Below are positions 56,751-64,000 of a stretch of DNA of 64,000 nt, one piece after another (position 1 is the stretch's first letter; every line of letters starts with the position of its first letter). The stretch is from Pararoseomonas baculiformis (GTDB taxonomy: Bacteria > Pseudomonadota > Alphaproteobacteria > Acetobacterales > Acetobacteraceae): assembly GCF_017813395.1 (NCBI RefSeq), contig NZ_JAGIZB010000016.1:1-64000 (forward strand), given 5' to 3'. Made by a program: the position numbers and the translations under genes. Under the pieces are notes generated by a model. It made no database searches. It had not been told where the DNA came from and saw nothing but the letters and a program-made list of their open reading frames with translations.

Positions 56751-57983
56751 ATGCGCGTCTCCCTCCACGCGCTCGGCACGCGCGGCGACGTCCAGCCCTG
56801 CATCGCCCTCGCGCTCGGGCTGATGCGGCGCGGCCATGCGGTGCAGCTGGCCGCCCCGGCCCAGTTCGAGCGCATGGCCGCGGCGCGCGGCGTGCCCTTC
56901 GCACCGCTCCCCGGCGAATTTCTCGCCCTGCTGGATACGCCCGAGGGCAAGGCCGCCATCGCGGGCAGCAAGGGCTTCGGCGCGGGGCTGAAGCTCCTCA
57001 AGCCCCTGCGCCCCCTCATGCGGCGCCTGCTGGATGCCGAATGGGAAGCAGCCCGCGCCTTCGCGCCGGACCTCATCCTCCACCATCCCAAATGCATCGG
57101 CGCGCCGGCCATGGCCGGGCGGCTCGGCTGTGCCCACATCCTTGCCTCGCCCTTGCCGGGCTTCACCCCCACCGCCGCCTTCCCCAGCCCGCTCCTGCCC
57201 TTCGCCTCGCTCGGCCCCCTCAACAGGCTGAGCCACTGGCTGGCCATTCGGGGCGCCCAGTCCCTCTTCGCGCGGCTGCTGCGGGCATGGCGGGCCGAAC
57301 AGCTGGGCGGCGCGGCCCCACGCCCCTCCGCCGGCACGCTCTATGCCTATAGCCGCCACATCCTCCCCCTGCCTGACGACTGGGGGGAGGATGTCTGCGT
57401 CACCGGCAACTGGTTCCTCGACGAGCCCGCCTGGCGCCCCCCGGAAGCCCTCGCCGCCTTCCTCCAGGCCGGCCCTCCGCCCGTGTATATCGGCTTCGGC
57501 AGCATGCCCGGCCTCGATCCGGCGAGGCTGACCGCGATCATCGCCGAAGCCCTGTCCCGCACCGGCCGGCGCGGGCTGCTGGCGCGCGGCGGCGGCGCCA
57601 TCGGGGCGGCCGCCCTGCCACCCGGCATCATGGCCATCGACGAAGCCCCGCATGACCAGCTCCTCCCGCTGGTCCATGCCGTCATCCACCATGGCGGCGC
57701 CGGCACCACGGCCGCCGCACTCCGCGCCGGCAAGCCCTGCGCCATCCTCCCCTTCTTCGGCGACCAGCCCTTCTGGGCCCGCCGGATCACAGGCCTGGGC
57801 GTCGGCCCGCCGACCCTCGACCGCCGGACCCTCTCCGCCGAAAGCCTCGCCACCGCCATCGCCGCCCTGGACGCCCCGCCCATGCGCGCGCGCGCCGCGT
57901 CGCTCGGCGCCCGCATCCGGGCGGAGGACGGGATCGCGGCCGCCCTGGCCTTCATCGAAAAACGGATGCGGCGGGCGGGCTGA
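56751..57983 (+). CDS. Glycosyltransferase family 1 (UDP-glucosyltransferase-like)
   Basis: A 410-residue GT-B glycosyltransferase of the MGT/sterol-glucosyltransferase type. The N-terminus MRVSLHALGTRGDVQPCIALA is the family start with Gly-Thr-Arg-Gly-Asp-Val. The C-terminal nucleotide-binding domain has PPPVYIGFGSMPGLDP and AVIHHGGAGTTAAALRAGKP, the His-Gly-Gly-Ala-Gly-Thr motif that binds UDP-sugar. Substrate unknown; lipid or natural-product glycosylation is typical. It lies 13 bp after DUF486 with a GAGG-type site, so it may belong to the same operon. Confidence 0.9.
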   Translation: MRVSLHALGTRGDVQPCIALALGLMRRGHAVQLAAPAQFERMAAARGVPFAPLPGEFLALLDTPEGKAAIAGSKGFGAGLKLLKPLRPLMRRLLDAEWEAARAFAPDLILHHPKCIGAPAMAGRLGCAHILASPLPGFTPTAAFPSPLLPFASLGPLNRLSHWLAIRGAQSLFARLLRAWRAEQLGGAAPRPSAGTLYAYSRHILPLPDDWGEDVCVTGNWFLDEPAWRPPEALAAFLQAGPPPVYIGFGSMPGLDPARLTAIIAEALSRTGRRGLLARGGGAIGAAALPPGIMAIDEAPHDQLLPLVHAVIHHGGAGTTAAALRAGKPCAILPFFGDQPFWARRITGLGVGPPTLDRRTLSAESLATAIAALDAPPMRARAASLGARIRAEDGIAAALAFIEKRMRRAG

Positions 57984-58281
57984 ACCCCGCGCGGCCGGCC
58001 ACCGCCGAACGCCGCCTCGGCCCCCGCCGCATGGCGGCTGGGCAGGGCCCAAAATTCCCCTTGCAGAAAGATGGAGGTTTCTCCATCTTCGCTCCTGATC
58101 CGGGCCCCTCTGGCGACCCGGCGGCCCCGTGCCCCTGCCCCCGTGGCAAGGCACGGCAGCTGCCCCGCGATGTCGGATCGTCTTCTCGCGCAATCGGGCC
58201 CGGTGCGCACCTTCCGCGATGTTCGCAGCCACCACTGCGTCTCGCTGCCGGCCGGGCCCCCTTCCTTGAGGAGCCGTACCG
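57984..58281. other. 298-bp spacer upstream of terC with a perfect hairpin
   Basis: The spacer contains a perfect 9-bp hairpin, AAGATGGAG (58068-58076) / CTCCATCTT (58081-58089), loop GTTT, about 190 bp before the terC start. No T run follows it. I looked for a yybP-ykoY manganese-riboswitch signature, which often precedes terC-type genes, and did not find a convincing one. GAGGAG lies 8 bases before the GTG start of terC. Nothing else recognised. Confidence 0.5.
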
Positions 58282-59283
58282 GTGGAAGCATCACTGTCGT
58301 TCTGGATTTTGTTCAACGCGGCCGTGCTCGGCCTGCTGCTGCTCGACCTCGGCGTCTTCGCGAAAAAGGACGCCAATGGCGACCCGGCCCCCGTGCCGGT
58401 GAGGACCGCCATCATCAAGTCGGCCGCCTATATCACCCTCGCCCTCGTCTTCTTTGCCTGGCTCCGCATGAGCTATGGCGCAACGCCCGAGGAACGCAGC
58501 GCCAAGAGCCTCGAATTCCTGACAGGCTACGTCATCGAATGGTCGCTCTCGGTCGACAACATCTTCGTCTTCATCCTGCTCTTCGCGAAATTCGGCGTGC
58601 CCGCCGCCTACCAGCACCGCGTGCTCTTCTGGGGCATCCTCGGTGCGCTGGTGATGCGCGGCATCATGATCCTCGTCGGCACCGCGCTGATGCGCGAGTT
58701 CGACTGGATCATGATCGTCTTCGGCCTGTTCCTGATCTGGAGCGGCTGGAAGATGCTGCGCGCGGCGGATGAGGAGGCGGACCCGACCGACAGCCCCATC
58801 CTCCTCTGGCTGCGCCGCCACCTGCCGGTCACGGATGGCTTCCGCGGCAACGCCTTCACCGTGCGGGAGGCGGGCAAGCTCATGGTCACGCCGCTTGCCC
58901 TCGTGCTGATCCTGGTGGAGCTGACGGACCTTCTCTTCGCGCTGGACAGCATCCCCGCCATCTTCGCGGTCTCGACCGACCCGTTCATCGTCTATACCGC
59001 GAATGTCTTCGCCATCCTCGGCCTGCGCGCCATGTATTTCGCGCTCGCCGGCATCATCCACCGCTTCAAGTACCTGAAGCACGGCCTCTCGATCGTGCTG
59101 ATGATCGTGGGCGCGAAGATGCTCGCCAACTGGTTCGCGGGCGGCAAGGCGGTGCCGGTGGAATACGCGCTGGCTCTCACCGCCTCCATCATCGCGGGCT
59201 CCGTCGTCCTCTCACTGTGGAAGACCCGCAACAACCCGGCCCTGGAGGAGGTTCCCCCCATGGCCGAGCAGCCCCGCGGCTGA
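58282..59283 (+). CDS. TerC family membrane protein
   Basis: A 333-residue integral membrane protein of the TerC/Alx family with seven or more helices. Diagnostic motifs: FLTGYVIEWSLSVDNIFVFILLF, YQHRVLFWGILGALVMRG, LVLILVELTDLLFALDSIPAI and ALAGIIHRFKYLKHGLSIVL. The two acidic motifs (SVDNIF and DLLFALDSIPA) line a metal-binding pore; related proteins export manganese or take part in metal and membrane-protein homeostasis. GTG start with GAGGAG 8 bases upstream. Long 5' spacer suggests leader regulation. A GC hairpin without T run follows the stop (about 59290-59320). Confidence 0.93.
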   Translation: MEASLSFWILFNAAVLGLLLLDLGVFAKKDANGDPAPVPVRTAIIKSAAYITLALVFFAWLRMSYGATPEERSAKSLEFLTGYVIEWSLSVDNIFVFILLFAKFGVPAAYQHRVLFWGILGALVMRGIMILVGTALMREFDWIMIVFGLFLIWSGWKMLRAADEEADPTDSPILLWLRRHLPVTDGFRGNAFTVREAGKLMVTPLALVLILVELTDLLFALDSIPAIFAVSTDPFIVYTANVFAILGLRAMYFALAGIIHRFKYLKHGLSIVLMIVGAKMLANWFAGGKAVPVEYALALTASIIAGSVVLSLWKTRNNPALEEVPPMAEQPRG

Positions 59284-59451
59284 CCGGGCCGGGGGCTGGG
59301 GCACTGCCCCGGCCCCCCACGCCGCCGCACCCCGCTCACCCGCGCATGGTCCCCTGGATGGAACCCGGGCACGATCACGCAAATGAGAACGAAACACCTA
59401 TCTCCGGTTAATCCGCGAAGGTCGCTCCGTCACTATATGTCTGTGGATAAG

Positions 59452-59460
59452 AACAGGCTG
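59452..59460 (-). promoter_or_regulatory. Single perfect DnaA box upstream of the DUF3606 gene
   Basis: TGTGGATAA at 59452-59460 is the exact complement of TTATCCACA. It lies 14 bp before the DUF3606 start, in an AT-richer 80-bp stretch. A lone box of this kind may link expression to DnaA or be chance. The only other perfect copy I saw in the window is at 43434. Confidence 0.4.
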
Positions 59461-59473
59461 TCGGAGGCGTGCC

Positions 59474-59728
59474 ATGTCATATGGCCCTTCACTGGAATCC
59501 ACGCCCAGCCGGGACCGCATCAACCTGGACGACCCCTACGAGGTCCGGAACTGGTCGAAGCTGTTCGGCGTCTCTGACCTGGATGTCGCCATCGCGGTCC
59601 GCAACGCCGGGCCGAAGCCGGCCGATGTCGCCTTCGTGCTCGGCCGCCCCTGGCCACCCGCAAGGCGCCCGCGCATCACGGACATCCTCCGCGACAGCGT
59701 GCGCGCCCCCGACAGCAACGACGCCTGA
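59474..59728 (+). CDS. DUF3606 domain-containing protein
   Basis: An 84-residue small protein covering the DUF3606 domain: RDRINLDDPYEVRNWSKLFG, VSDLDVAIAVRNAGPKPADVA. This family is small, cytoplasmic and of unknown function, common in proteobacteria and often stress-linked. A good ribosome site (CGGAGG) lies 5 bases before the ATG. The promoter region upstream contains an AT-rich stretch and a perfect DnaA box. Confidence 0.88.
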   Translation: MSYGPSLESTPSRDRINLDDPYEVRNWSKLFGVSDLDVAIAVRNAGPKPADVAFVLGRPWPPARRPRITDILRDSVRAPDSNDA

Positions 59729-59814
59729 GGCAGGAACGCCCGAGGCCGCCGCGCGGCGTGGCCCGGGCCTCTCCCCGGGGCGGATCGCCGTTCCCGGCGG
59801 CCCGCCCCTGATCC

Positions 59815-60795
59815 TCAATCCTCCTCGTCTCCGCCGATCTCGCCCGGCCCACGCTCCAGCCGGCTGCGCACGGCCGTCAGTTCCTCCAGCCAGCGGTCCA
59901 GCATCGCCCGCAGCCCCTCGGGCGTGACGCCCTCCACGCCGTCCAGCCGCGAAACCACCACGCGCCGGTCGTCCGGCAGCTCCACCCGCGCCCAGCGGGT
60001 CAGCGCGTGCAGGGCCAGCGCCAGGGCCAGCGCATCCCCCTCCTCCACATTGATGGCCAGGGAGAAGATGATCGTCCCGTAATGCCAGGCCATGGCCGGG
60101 GGATCCTCCTCCTCCACCGGGTCCATCAGCTCCACCTGGAAAGGCAGCGGGGCGCCGTGCTGCACCAGGAAGGTGGGGGCCTCGTCCTCGTCCTCCGGCT
60201 CCCCTTCCACGATCTCCAGCCCGGCCTCGCGCAGCAGCCCCTCCACATGGATCGGCCGCAGCCCATCCAGGAAAGCCTCCGCCTCCCGCAGCGCGGTCTC
60301 ATGGATCACCGAAGCCTGCAGCGGCACCGAGGGGTCCCATCCGAATCCCTCGGTCAGCGCCTCCATCACCATGCGCGCGAGGGAGGCACAGCCCGCCTCG
60401 TCCAGCGGCGGCAGGTCCTTGGACCAGTCCTCCCGCCCCTGCGGCGCCAGCGTCAGCCCCAGTGTCTTGAACACGCCCGCCCGCTTGCGCGGCGCCACCG
60501 GCAGGCGCGCGAACACGCCCTTCGGCGCGAAGCGGCCGGAGGCCACCTCCACCGCGCTGCTCGCATAAGGGGCGGAGAACACCTGCGCATAGGCCGCCTC
60601 CCCCACCCCCGGCAGCATCGCGGACACGGTGAGGAAGCGCATATCCCCCAGCGACCAGAGCGTGCCCTCCTCCTGCGGGTCCCACAGGCAGGTGGACATG
60701 ATCGCCCGGGTCAGCTTTCGCAGCACCTCGGCCTGGGTGGCCCGGCCGCCCCCGCGATGCAGGGTCCAGCCACGGGCGCGTCGTTCCATCGTCAT
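59815..60795 (-). CDS. Hypothetical acidic cytoplasmic protein
   Basis: A 326-residue protein that I do not recognise. No signal peptide or membrane helix. Composition is notably acidic in the second half (EGEPEDEDEAPTFLVQHG, DPVEEEDPPAMAWHYG) and the C-terminus is EIGGDEED. Regular alternation of strands and helices suggests a globular fold. The start MTMERRARGWTLHRGG is likely; a second Met two codons later is equally possible. It stands alone between DUF3606 and an exported protein on opposite strands, so context gives no clue. It might be a lineage-specific conserved protein. Confidence 0.6.
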   Translation of the reverse strand: MTMERRARGWTLHRGGGRATQAEVLRKLTRAIMSTCLWDPQEEGTLWSLGDMRFLTVSAMLPGVGEAAYAQVFSAPYASSAVEVASGRFAPKGVFARLPVAPRKRAGVFKTLGLTLAPQGREDWSKDLPPLDEAGCASLARMVMEALTEGFGWDPSVPLQASVIHETALREAEAFLDGLRPIHVEGLLREAGLEIVEGEPEDEDEAPTFLVQHGAPLPFQVELMDPVEEEDPPAMAWHYGTIIFSLAINVEEGDALALALALHALTRWARVELPDDRRVVVSRLDGVEGVTPEGLRAMLDRWLEELTAVRSRLERGPGEIGGDEED

Positions 60796-60935
60796 ACCCC
60801 GTATTGTTTGCTGCCGAGGACGCCGCGCCAAGTGGTCCCCTCCGAACGGATGGGGCCAGCCCGCCGGCCCTGCTCTAAGCCCTGGCCGGGGAATGGATGC
60901 CGCCCCCGCATCCCGCCCCGACCGGAGACCGCCGA

Positions 60936-61523
60936 ATGCGCCATGCCCTGCCCGCCATCCTTGTCCTGGCACTCACCCCCGCCGGGCCCGCCGCAGCCCA
61001 GGAACAGCCCCTGCCCATGCCCACGCGCGACGTGGCCGTGACCTACCAGGTGCCGAACACCCGCCCCTCCACCGACAGCGTCGCCTGGAAGCCTTCCGAG
61101 GGCCTGATCCGCACCGAGGGCCGCGCCATGATCAACCGGGTGACGCATCTGATCGACACGCGCAGCGGCAGCGTGACCGCCGTGGTCGATGCCGACCGCA
61201 GCTTCCACCACCTCGGCCGGATGGCCTCGGTGATGACGCAGGAGATCCTCCCCGTCCGCCCCCGCCAGACCCGTGTGAAGGAGGGCACCGACACCATCGC
61301 CGGCCAGCCCTGCACCATCTGGCGCATCGAGGAGGAGGGAGACGCCAGCCCGGAGGAGGCCGGACATGCCTGCATCACGGCGGATGGCGTGCCCCTGCGC
61401 CTGGTCACCGGCAGCGGCCCCCGGGCCCGCACGCGCTATGTCGCCACCCAGGTCACCTATGAGGCCCAGGACCCCGCGCGCTTCCGCGTCCCGGCCGGCT
61501 ACCAGCCCCTGACGGGCCGCTGA
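60936..61523 (+). CDS. Exported hypothetical protein
   Basis: A 195-residue periplasmic protein with a clear signal peptide (MRHALPAILVLALTPAGPAAA, cleavage near AQEQ). The mature domain is beta-rich, with repeated strand-turn stretches such as RDVAVTYQVPNTRPS, IRTEGRAMINRVTHLIDTRS, and a cysteine pair (QPCTIW and HACITAD) about 30 residues apart that may form a disulfide. It resembles DUF4412-like or LolA-type lipid-binding folds in strand pattern, but I cannot assign a family. Single gene with 46 bp to the convergent alpha/beta hydrolase gene. Confidence 0.65.
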   Translation: MRHALPAILVLALTPAGPAAAQEQPLPMPTRDVAVTYQVPNTRPSTDSVAWKPSEGLIRTEGRAMINRVTHLIDTRSGSVTAVVDADRSFHHLGRMASVMTQEILPVRPRQTRVKEGTDTIAGQPCTIWRIEEEGDASPEEAGHACITADGVPLRLVTGSGPRARTRYVATQVTYEAQDPARFRVPAGYQPLTGR

Positions 61524-61569
61524 ACCAACGCCGCCTCCCAACCGCGGCCGTCCTTCCCGGGGCGGCCGC

Positions 61570-62391
61570 TCACTCCCGCGCGAAATCCAGCAGATCCGCG
61601 CCCAGCCGAAGCCTTTCGGTGAAGAACAGCCCGTGCGGCGCGCCGCCATAGGTGTTCAGCCGCGCCCCCAGGATCATCCGCGCCGCCGCACGCCCGGTCA
61701 CGTCCACCGGCACCGTGTTGTCGGCATCACCGTGGATCACCAGCGTCGGCACGGCGAAGGCCCGCATGTCGTCCCGGAAATCCGTCTCGGAGAAGGCGCG
61801 CACGCAATCCAGCGTGGCCTTAGGGGAAGCCTGCATGGCCAGCCCATGCGCCCATTGCAGGATCTCGCCCGTCACCGTGAAGTTCAGCATCCCCGCGCCG
61901 AAGAACTGCCGCACGAAGCTCGTCAGGAAATAGGGCCGGTCGTTCCGCAGCCCCTGCACGATCTCGTCGAAGGTCTCGCGCGGCACGCCCTCCGCATGGT
62001 CCGGCGTCTTGAGCAGGAAGGGCGTCACGGCGCTCACCAGTACCGCCTTCGCCACCCGCGCGGCGCCATGGCGCCGGAGATAGCGCGCCACCTCCCCCCC
62101 ACCCATCGAAAACCCGACCAGCATGGCCCCCTGCAGGTCCAGCCCATCCATCAGCACCGCCAGGTCATCCGCCAGCGTGTCGTAGTCATAGCCGGACCAC
62201 GGCTTCCCGCTCTCCCCGAAGCCCCGCCGGTCATAGGTGATCACCCGGAACCCGTTCTCGGCCAGGTGAACCGCCTGGTACTCCCACATGGCCCCGCTCA
62301 GCGGCCAGCCATGGATCAGCACGATCGGCCTTCCGCTCCCCCAATCCGTGTAGTGAAGGGCCACGCCGTCCTGGGTCGTGATGAAGGGCAT
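61570..62391 (-). CDS. Alpha/beta hydrolase (non-haem haloperoxidase-like)
   Basis: A 273-residue alpha/beta hydrolase. The oxyanion region is VLIHGWPLSGAMWEYQ, the nucleophilic Ser is in LVGFSMGGGEVARYLRRHG, the acid is in VIHGDADNTVPVD, and the His is in YGGAPHGLFFTERL. The overall sequence resembles bacterial cofactor-free haloperoxidases and esterases. The natural substrate is unknown. Start MPFITTQDGVALHYTDWG follows the family pattern. It is divergent from the old yellow enzyme gene, with 173 bp between starts. Confidence 0.9.
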   Translation of the reverse strand: MPFITTQDGVALHYTDWGSGRPIVLIHGWPLSGAMWEYQAVHLAENGFRVITYDRRGFGESGKPWSGYDYDTLADDLAVLMDGLDLQGAMLVGFSMGGGEVARYLRRHGAARVAKAVLVSAVTPFLLKTPDHAEGVPRETFDEIVQGLRNDRPYFLTSFVRQFFGAGMLNFTVTGEILQWAHGLAMQASPKATLDCVRAFSETDFRDDMRAFAVPTLVIHGDADNTVPVDVTGRAAARMILGARLNTYGGAPHGLFFTERLRLGADLLDFARE

Positions 62392-62564
62392 GGGCCGGGA
62401 TCCTCCTCGGAAATCCCGGCCTGAACGGCCCGCCTCCCGCCGTGGTTGCCGCCGCGCACATGGCAGCCATGCCGCGCCGCACCCGCGCATCCTGCCGCCC
62501 CGGTCCCAGATAGGCCCCCAACCGCCGGGCCCCGGGCCCGGCCCCAGGCCGAAGGACCAACCCC

Positions 62565-63659
62565 TTGCCCGACAACGCTTCCAGCCCGCTCTTCCAGCCC
62601 ACCCGGGTCGGCGCCATCGAACTCGCCAACCGGGTGGCCATGGCCCCGCTCACCCGCAGCCGCGCCCTGAAGGGCGATGTCCCCCGCCCCTCCGCCACCA
62701 CCTACTACGCCCAGCGCGCCAGCGCCGGCCTCATCATCACCGAGGCCACCCAGATCAGCTGGACCGCCAAGGGCTACGCCTTCACCCCCGGCCTCTTCAC
62801 CGAGGAGCAGGTGGCCGCATGGCGCCCGGTGACCGAGGCGGTGCACGCCAGGGGCGGCAGGATCGTCACCCAGCTCTGGCATGTGGGCCGCATCTCCCAC
62901 CCCTCGCTGCAGCCCGGCAATGCCCGGCCCCTCGCCCCCTCCGCCGTCACGCCCAAGGGCCAGGCCTTCACCGAGACCGGCTTCCAGCCCCATGAGGAGC
63001 CCCGTGCCCTGGAGCTGGAGGAAATCCGCCAGGTCGTGGCCGATTTCGCCCATGCCGCCAGCATGGCCCGCCAGGCCGGGTTCGACGGCGTGGAGATCCA
63101 CGGCGCCAATGGCTACCTGATCGACCAGTTCCTGCGGAACGGCGCCAACAAGCGCACCGACCTCTATGGCGGCAGCATCGAGAACCGCACCCGCTTCCTC
63201 TTCGAGGTGGTGGAGGCTGTCTCCCAGGCCATCGGCGGGGACCGCACCGGCCTGCGCCTCTCCCCCGTCACCCCCGCGAATGATTCGAACGACAGCGACC
63301 CCTTCCCGCTGTTCAGCCATGCGGTGGAAGGCCTGAACCGCTTCGGCCTCGCCTATCTCCACATGATCGAGGGCGCGACCGGCGGCCCGCGTGACGTGGC
63401 GCCGGGCTTCGACTTCCAGGCCCTCCGCCGCGCCTTCCGCGGCCCCTACATGGCGAACAACGGCTATGACTTCGCCATGGCCGACGCCGCCATCCGCGAG
63501 GGCCGGGCGGATCTCGTCGCCTTCGGCCGCCCCTTCATCGCCAACCCCGACCTGGTGGAGCGCATGAAGGCCGGCGCCCCGCTCGCCACCCCGGACCGCG
63601 AGACCCTCTATGGCGGCGACGAGCACGGCTACACGGATTATCCGGCGCTGGCGGCGTAA
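62565..63659 (+). CDS. Old yellow enzyme-family alkene reductase (NemA-like)
   Basis: A 364-residue FMN flavoprotein that reduces activated C=C bonds or N-ethylmaleimide-like compounds with NAD(P)H. Motifs: LFQPTRVGAIELANRVAMAP, the catalytic His-x-x-Asn pair in VEIHGANGYLIDQFLRNGAN, GGSIENRTRFLFEVVEA and the FMN phosphate site FGRPFIANPDLVERM. The start is TTG at 62565 giving PDNASSPLFQPTRVG, with GAAGGA 8 bases upstream; no ATG lies near the fold's N-terminus. A 24-bp direct repeat overlaps its stop and a terminator follows. Confidence 0.92.
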   Translation: MPDNASSPLFQPTRVGAIELANRVAMAPLTRSRALKGDVPRPSATTYYAQRASAGLIITEATQISWTAKGYAFTPGLFTEEQVAAWRPVTEAVHARGGRIVTQLWHVGRISHPSLQPGNARPLAPSAVTPKGQAFTETGFQPHEEPRALELEEIRQVVADFAHAASMARQAGFDGVEIHGANGYLIDQFLRNGANKRTDLYGGSIENRTRFLFEVVEAVSQAIGGDRTGLRLSPVTPANDSNDSDPFPLFSHAVEGLNRFGLAYLHMIEGATGGPRDVAPGFDFQALRRAFRGPYMANNGYDFAMADAAIREGRADLVAFGRPFIANPDLVERMKAGAPLATPDRETLYGGDEHGYTDYPALAA

Positions 63660-63696
63660 GCGGCCAGTCGCCCCGGCGCTGGCGGCGTAAGCGGCC
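63642..63696. repeat. 24-bp direct repeat spanning the OYE stop codon
   Basis: CCGGCGCTGGCGGCGTAAGC plus GGCC occurs at 63642-63665 and again, identical, at 63673-63696 (period 31 bp). Each copy contains the last codons and TAA of the old yellow enzyme gene, so it looks like a recent tandem duplication of the 3' end. Confidence 0.9.
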
Positions 63697-63714
63697 GCAC
63701 CACCGTCCCGATGC

Positions 63715-63744
63715 AGCCCGGCGCCCCCAAGCGCCGGGCTTTTT
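63715..63744 (+). terminator. Rho-independent terminator after the OYE gene
   Basis: A 10-bp perfect stem AGCCCGGCGC (63715-63724) / GCGCCGGGCT (63731-63740), 6-nt loop, followed by four more T residues (63741-63744). It ends the old yellow enzyme transcript. Confidence 0.9.
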
Positions 63745-63828
63745 CATGTCAATCCCGGGCCGGGCAGCAAAAGCCCTGCCACAAGCCAGGCTGCTCCCGG
63801 ATTCTTTGCTTCAAACAGCACGGGATCG

Positions 63829-64000
63829 ATGGTCCCTGGGCCTCCGACGAAGACACGATTCCTCGATCAGGGGCGCAGCATCTTGGGACTCATCATCAAC
63901 CCCCGCGGCACGGGCGGCTCGGGCAAGACCGAGCTCGCCCGCCGCATCCTCGCCGCCTATGGCTGGGGCAACCCCGGCCAGGTGCAGCCTATCCACCGCC
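63829..64000 (+). CDS. P-loop NTPase, N-terminal end (partial)
   Basis: A reading frame open to the window end. It contains IINPRGTGGSGKTELARRIL, a Walker A (P-loop) motif with the Gly-Ser-Gly-Lys-Thr core, followed by AAYGWGNPGQVQPIHR. The start is either ATG 63829 (MVPGPPTKTRFLDQGR) or TTG 63883 with AGGGG 9 bases upstream; the shorter choice puts the P-loop near the N-terminus as usual. Family unknown from this fragment; P-loop proteins with this spacing occur in mobile elements, kinases and DNA-processing ATPases. It begins 85 bp after a strong terminator. Confidence 0.55.
   Translation, partial: MVPGPPTKTRFLDQGRSILGLIINPRGTGGSGKTELARRILAAYGWGNPGQVQPIHR

Noticed and set aside
57984-58281. 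yybP-ykoY manganese riboswitch before terC
   Set aside because: I could not find the conserved core segments in the right order, only a simple hairpin.

Overview
The window is about 70% G+C and densely coded, with many 4-bp start/stop overlaps (ATGA, GTGA and one CTGA). Its gene families point to an alphaproteobacterium of the Acetobacteraceae, Roseomonas-like. The evidence is a ChvG/ChvI two-component pair, two Bug-type (TctC) solute receptors, the secB / Tim44-like / mltA group, an HWE-type histidine kinase, the ftsEX-ydcF-plsC-ChaC-DUF2125 order, and lysA beside a TIGR02302 protein. This assignment is an inference from gene content; no rRNA or tRNA gene was found.

Layout. 1-0.27 kb: the 3' end of an IS630-type transposase and a structured repeat. 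0.27-4.9 kb: DUF3237 and FMN-binding proteins, then chvI, a small exported peptide gene and chvG, then a LysE exporter. 4.9-8.7 kb (minus): a three-subunit flavin/iron-sulfur amino or imino acid dehydrogenase operon ending in a PfkB sugar kinase. 9-12.6 kb: amidohydrolase, haloacid dehalogenase, Bug receptor and Lrp regulator. 12.7-16.6 kb (minus): TonB receptor, small protein and MFS permease, probably siderophore uptake. 16.8-20.9 kb: rpe with a heparinase II/III-like gene, a nitronate monooxygenase, an HTH protein and a HIG1-like membrane protein. 21-23.8 kb: etfB-etfA-3-hydroxyacyl-CoA dehydrogenase. 23.9-28.2 kb: LysR/tautomerase divergent pair, DUF992, methyltransferase, gloB, flavin reductase. 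28.2-31.7 kb (minus): solute receptor, otnK, otnC. 32-36.1 kb: secB, histidine phosphatase, Tim44-like protein, mltA, lytic transglycosylase.

36.3-39.9 kb (minus): alcohol dehydrogenase with a small membrane protein, a second Bug receptor, a zinc-ribbon protein. 40-45.4 kb: ftsE, ftsX, ydcF-like, plsC, a DnaA-box-bearing spacer, a gamma-glutamylcyclotransferase and DUF2125. 45.7-53.8 kb (minus): TIGR02302 protein, lysA, HWE kinase, two tandem Crp/Fnr genes, a serine hydrolase. 54-59.7 kb: CsbD-like, AmpG-like, PAP2, DUF486, glycosyltransferase, TerC, DUF3606. 59.8-63.7 kb: an unrecognised acidic protein, an exported protein, an alpha/beta hydrolase and an old yellow enzyme. A P-loop gene is cut by the window end.

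Most of the window is chromosomal housekeeping and catabolic sequence; I saw no defence system, prophage, CRISPR array or biosynthetic cluster. The items most worth a second look are: the spacer at 43.2-43.44 kb, where four DnaA-box-like 9-mers and a 10-bp inverted repeat surround an AT-rich tract; the Crp/Fnr tandem duplication that still carries the start region of the downstream kinase gene; two genes (mltA and the second crp copy) whose only workable start is CTG; the peptide gene inserted between chvI and chvG; and a dispersed repeat with a hairpin containing one compensatory base-pair change.
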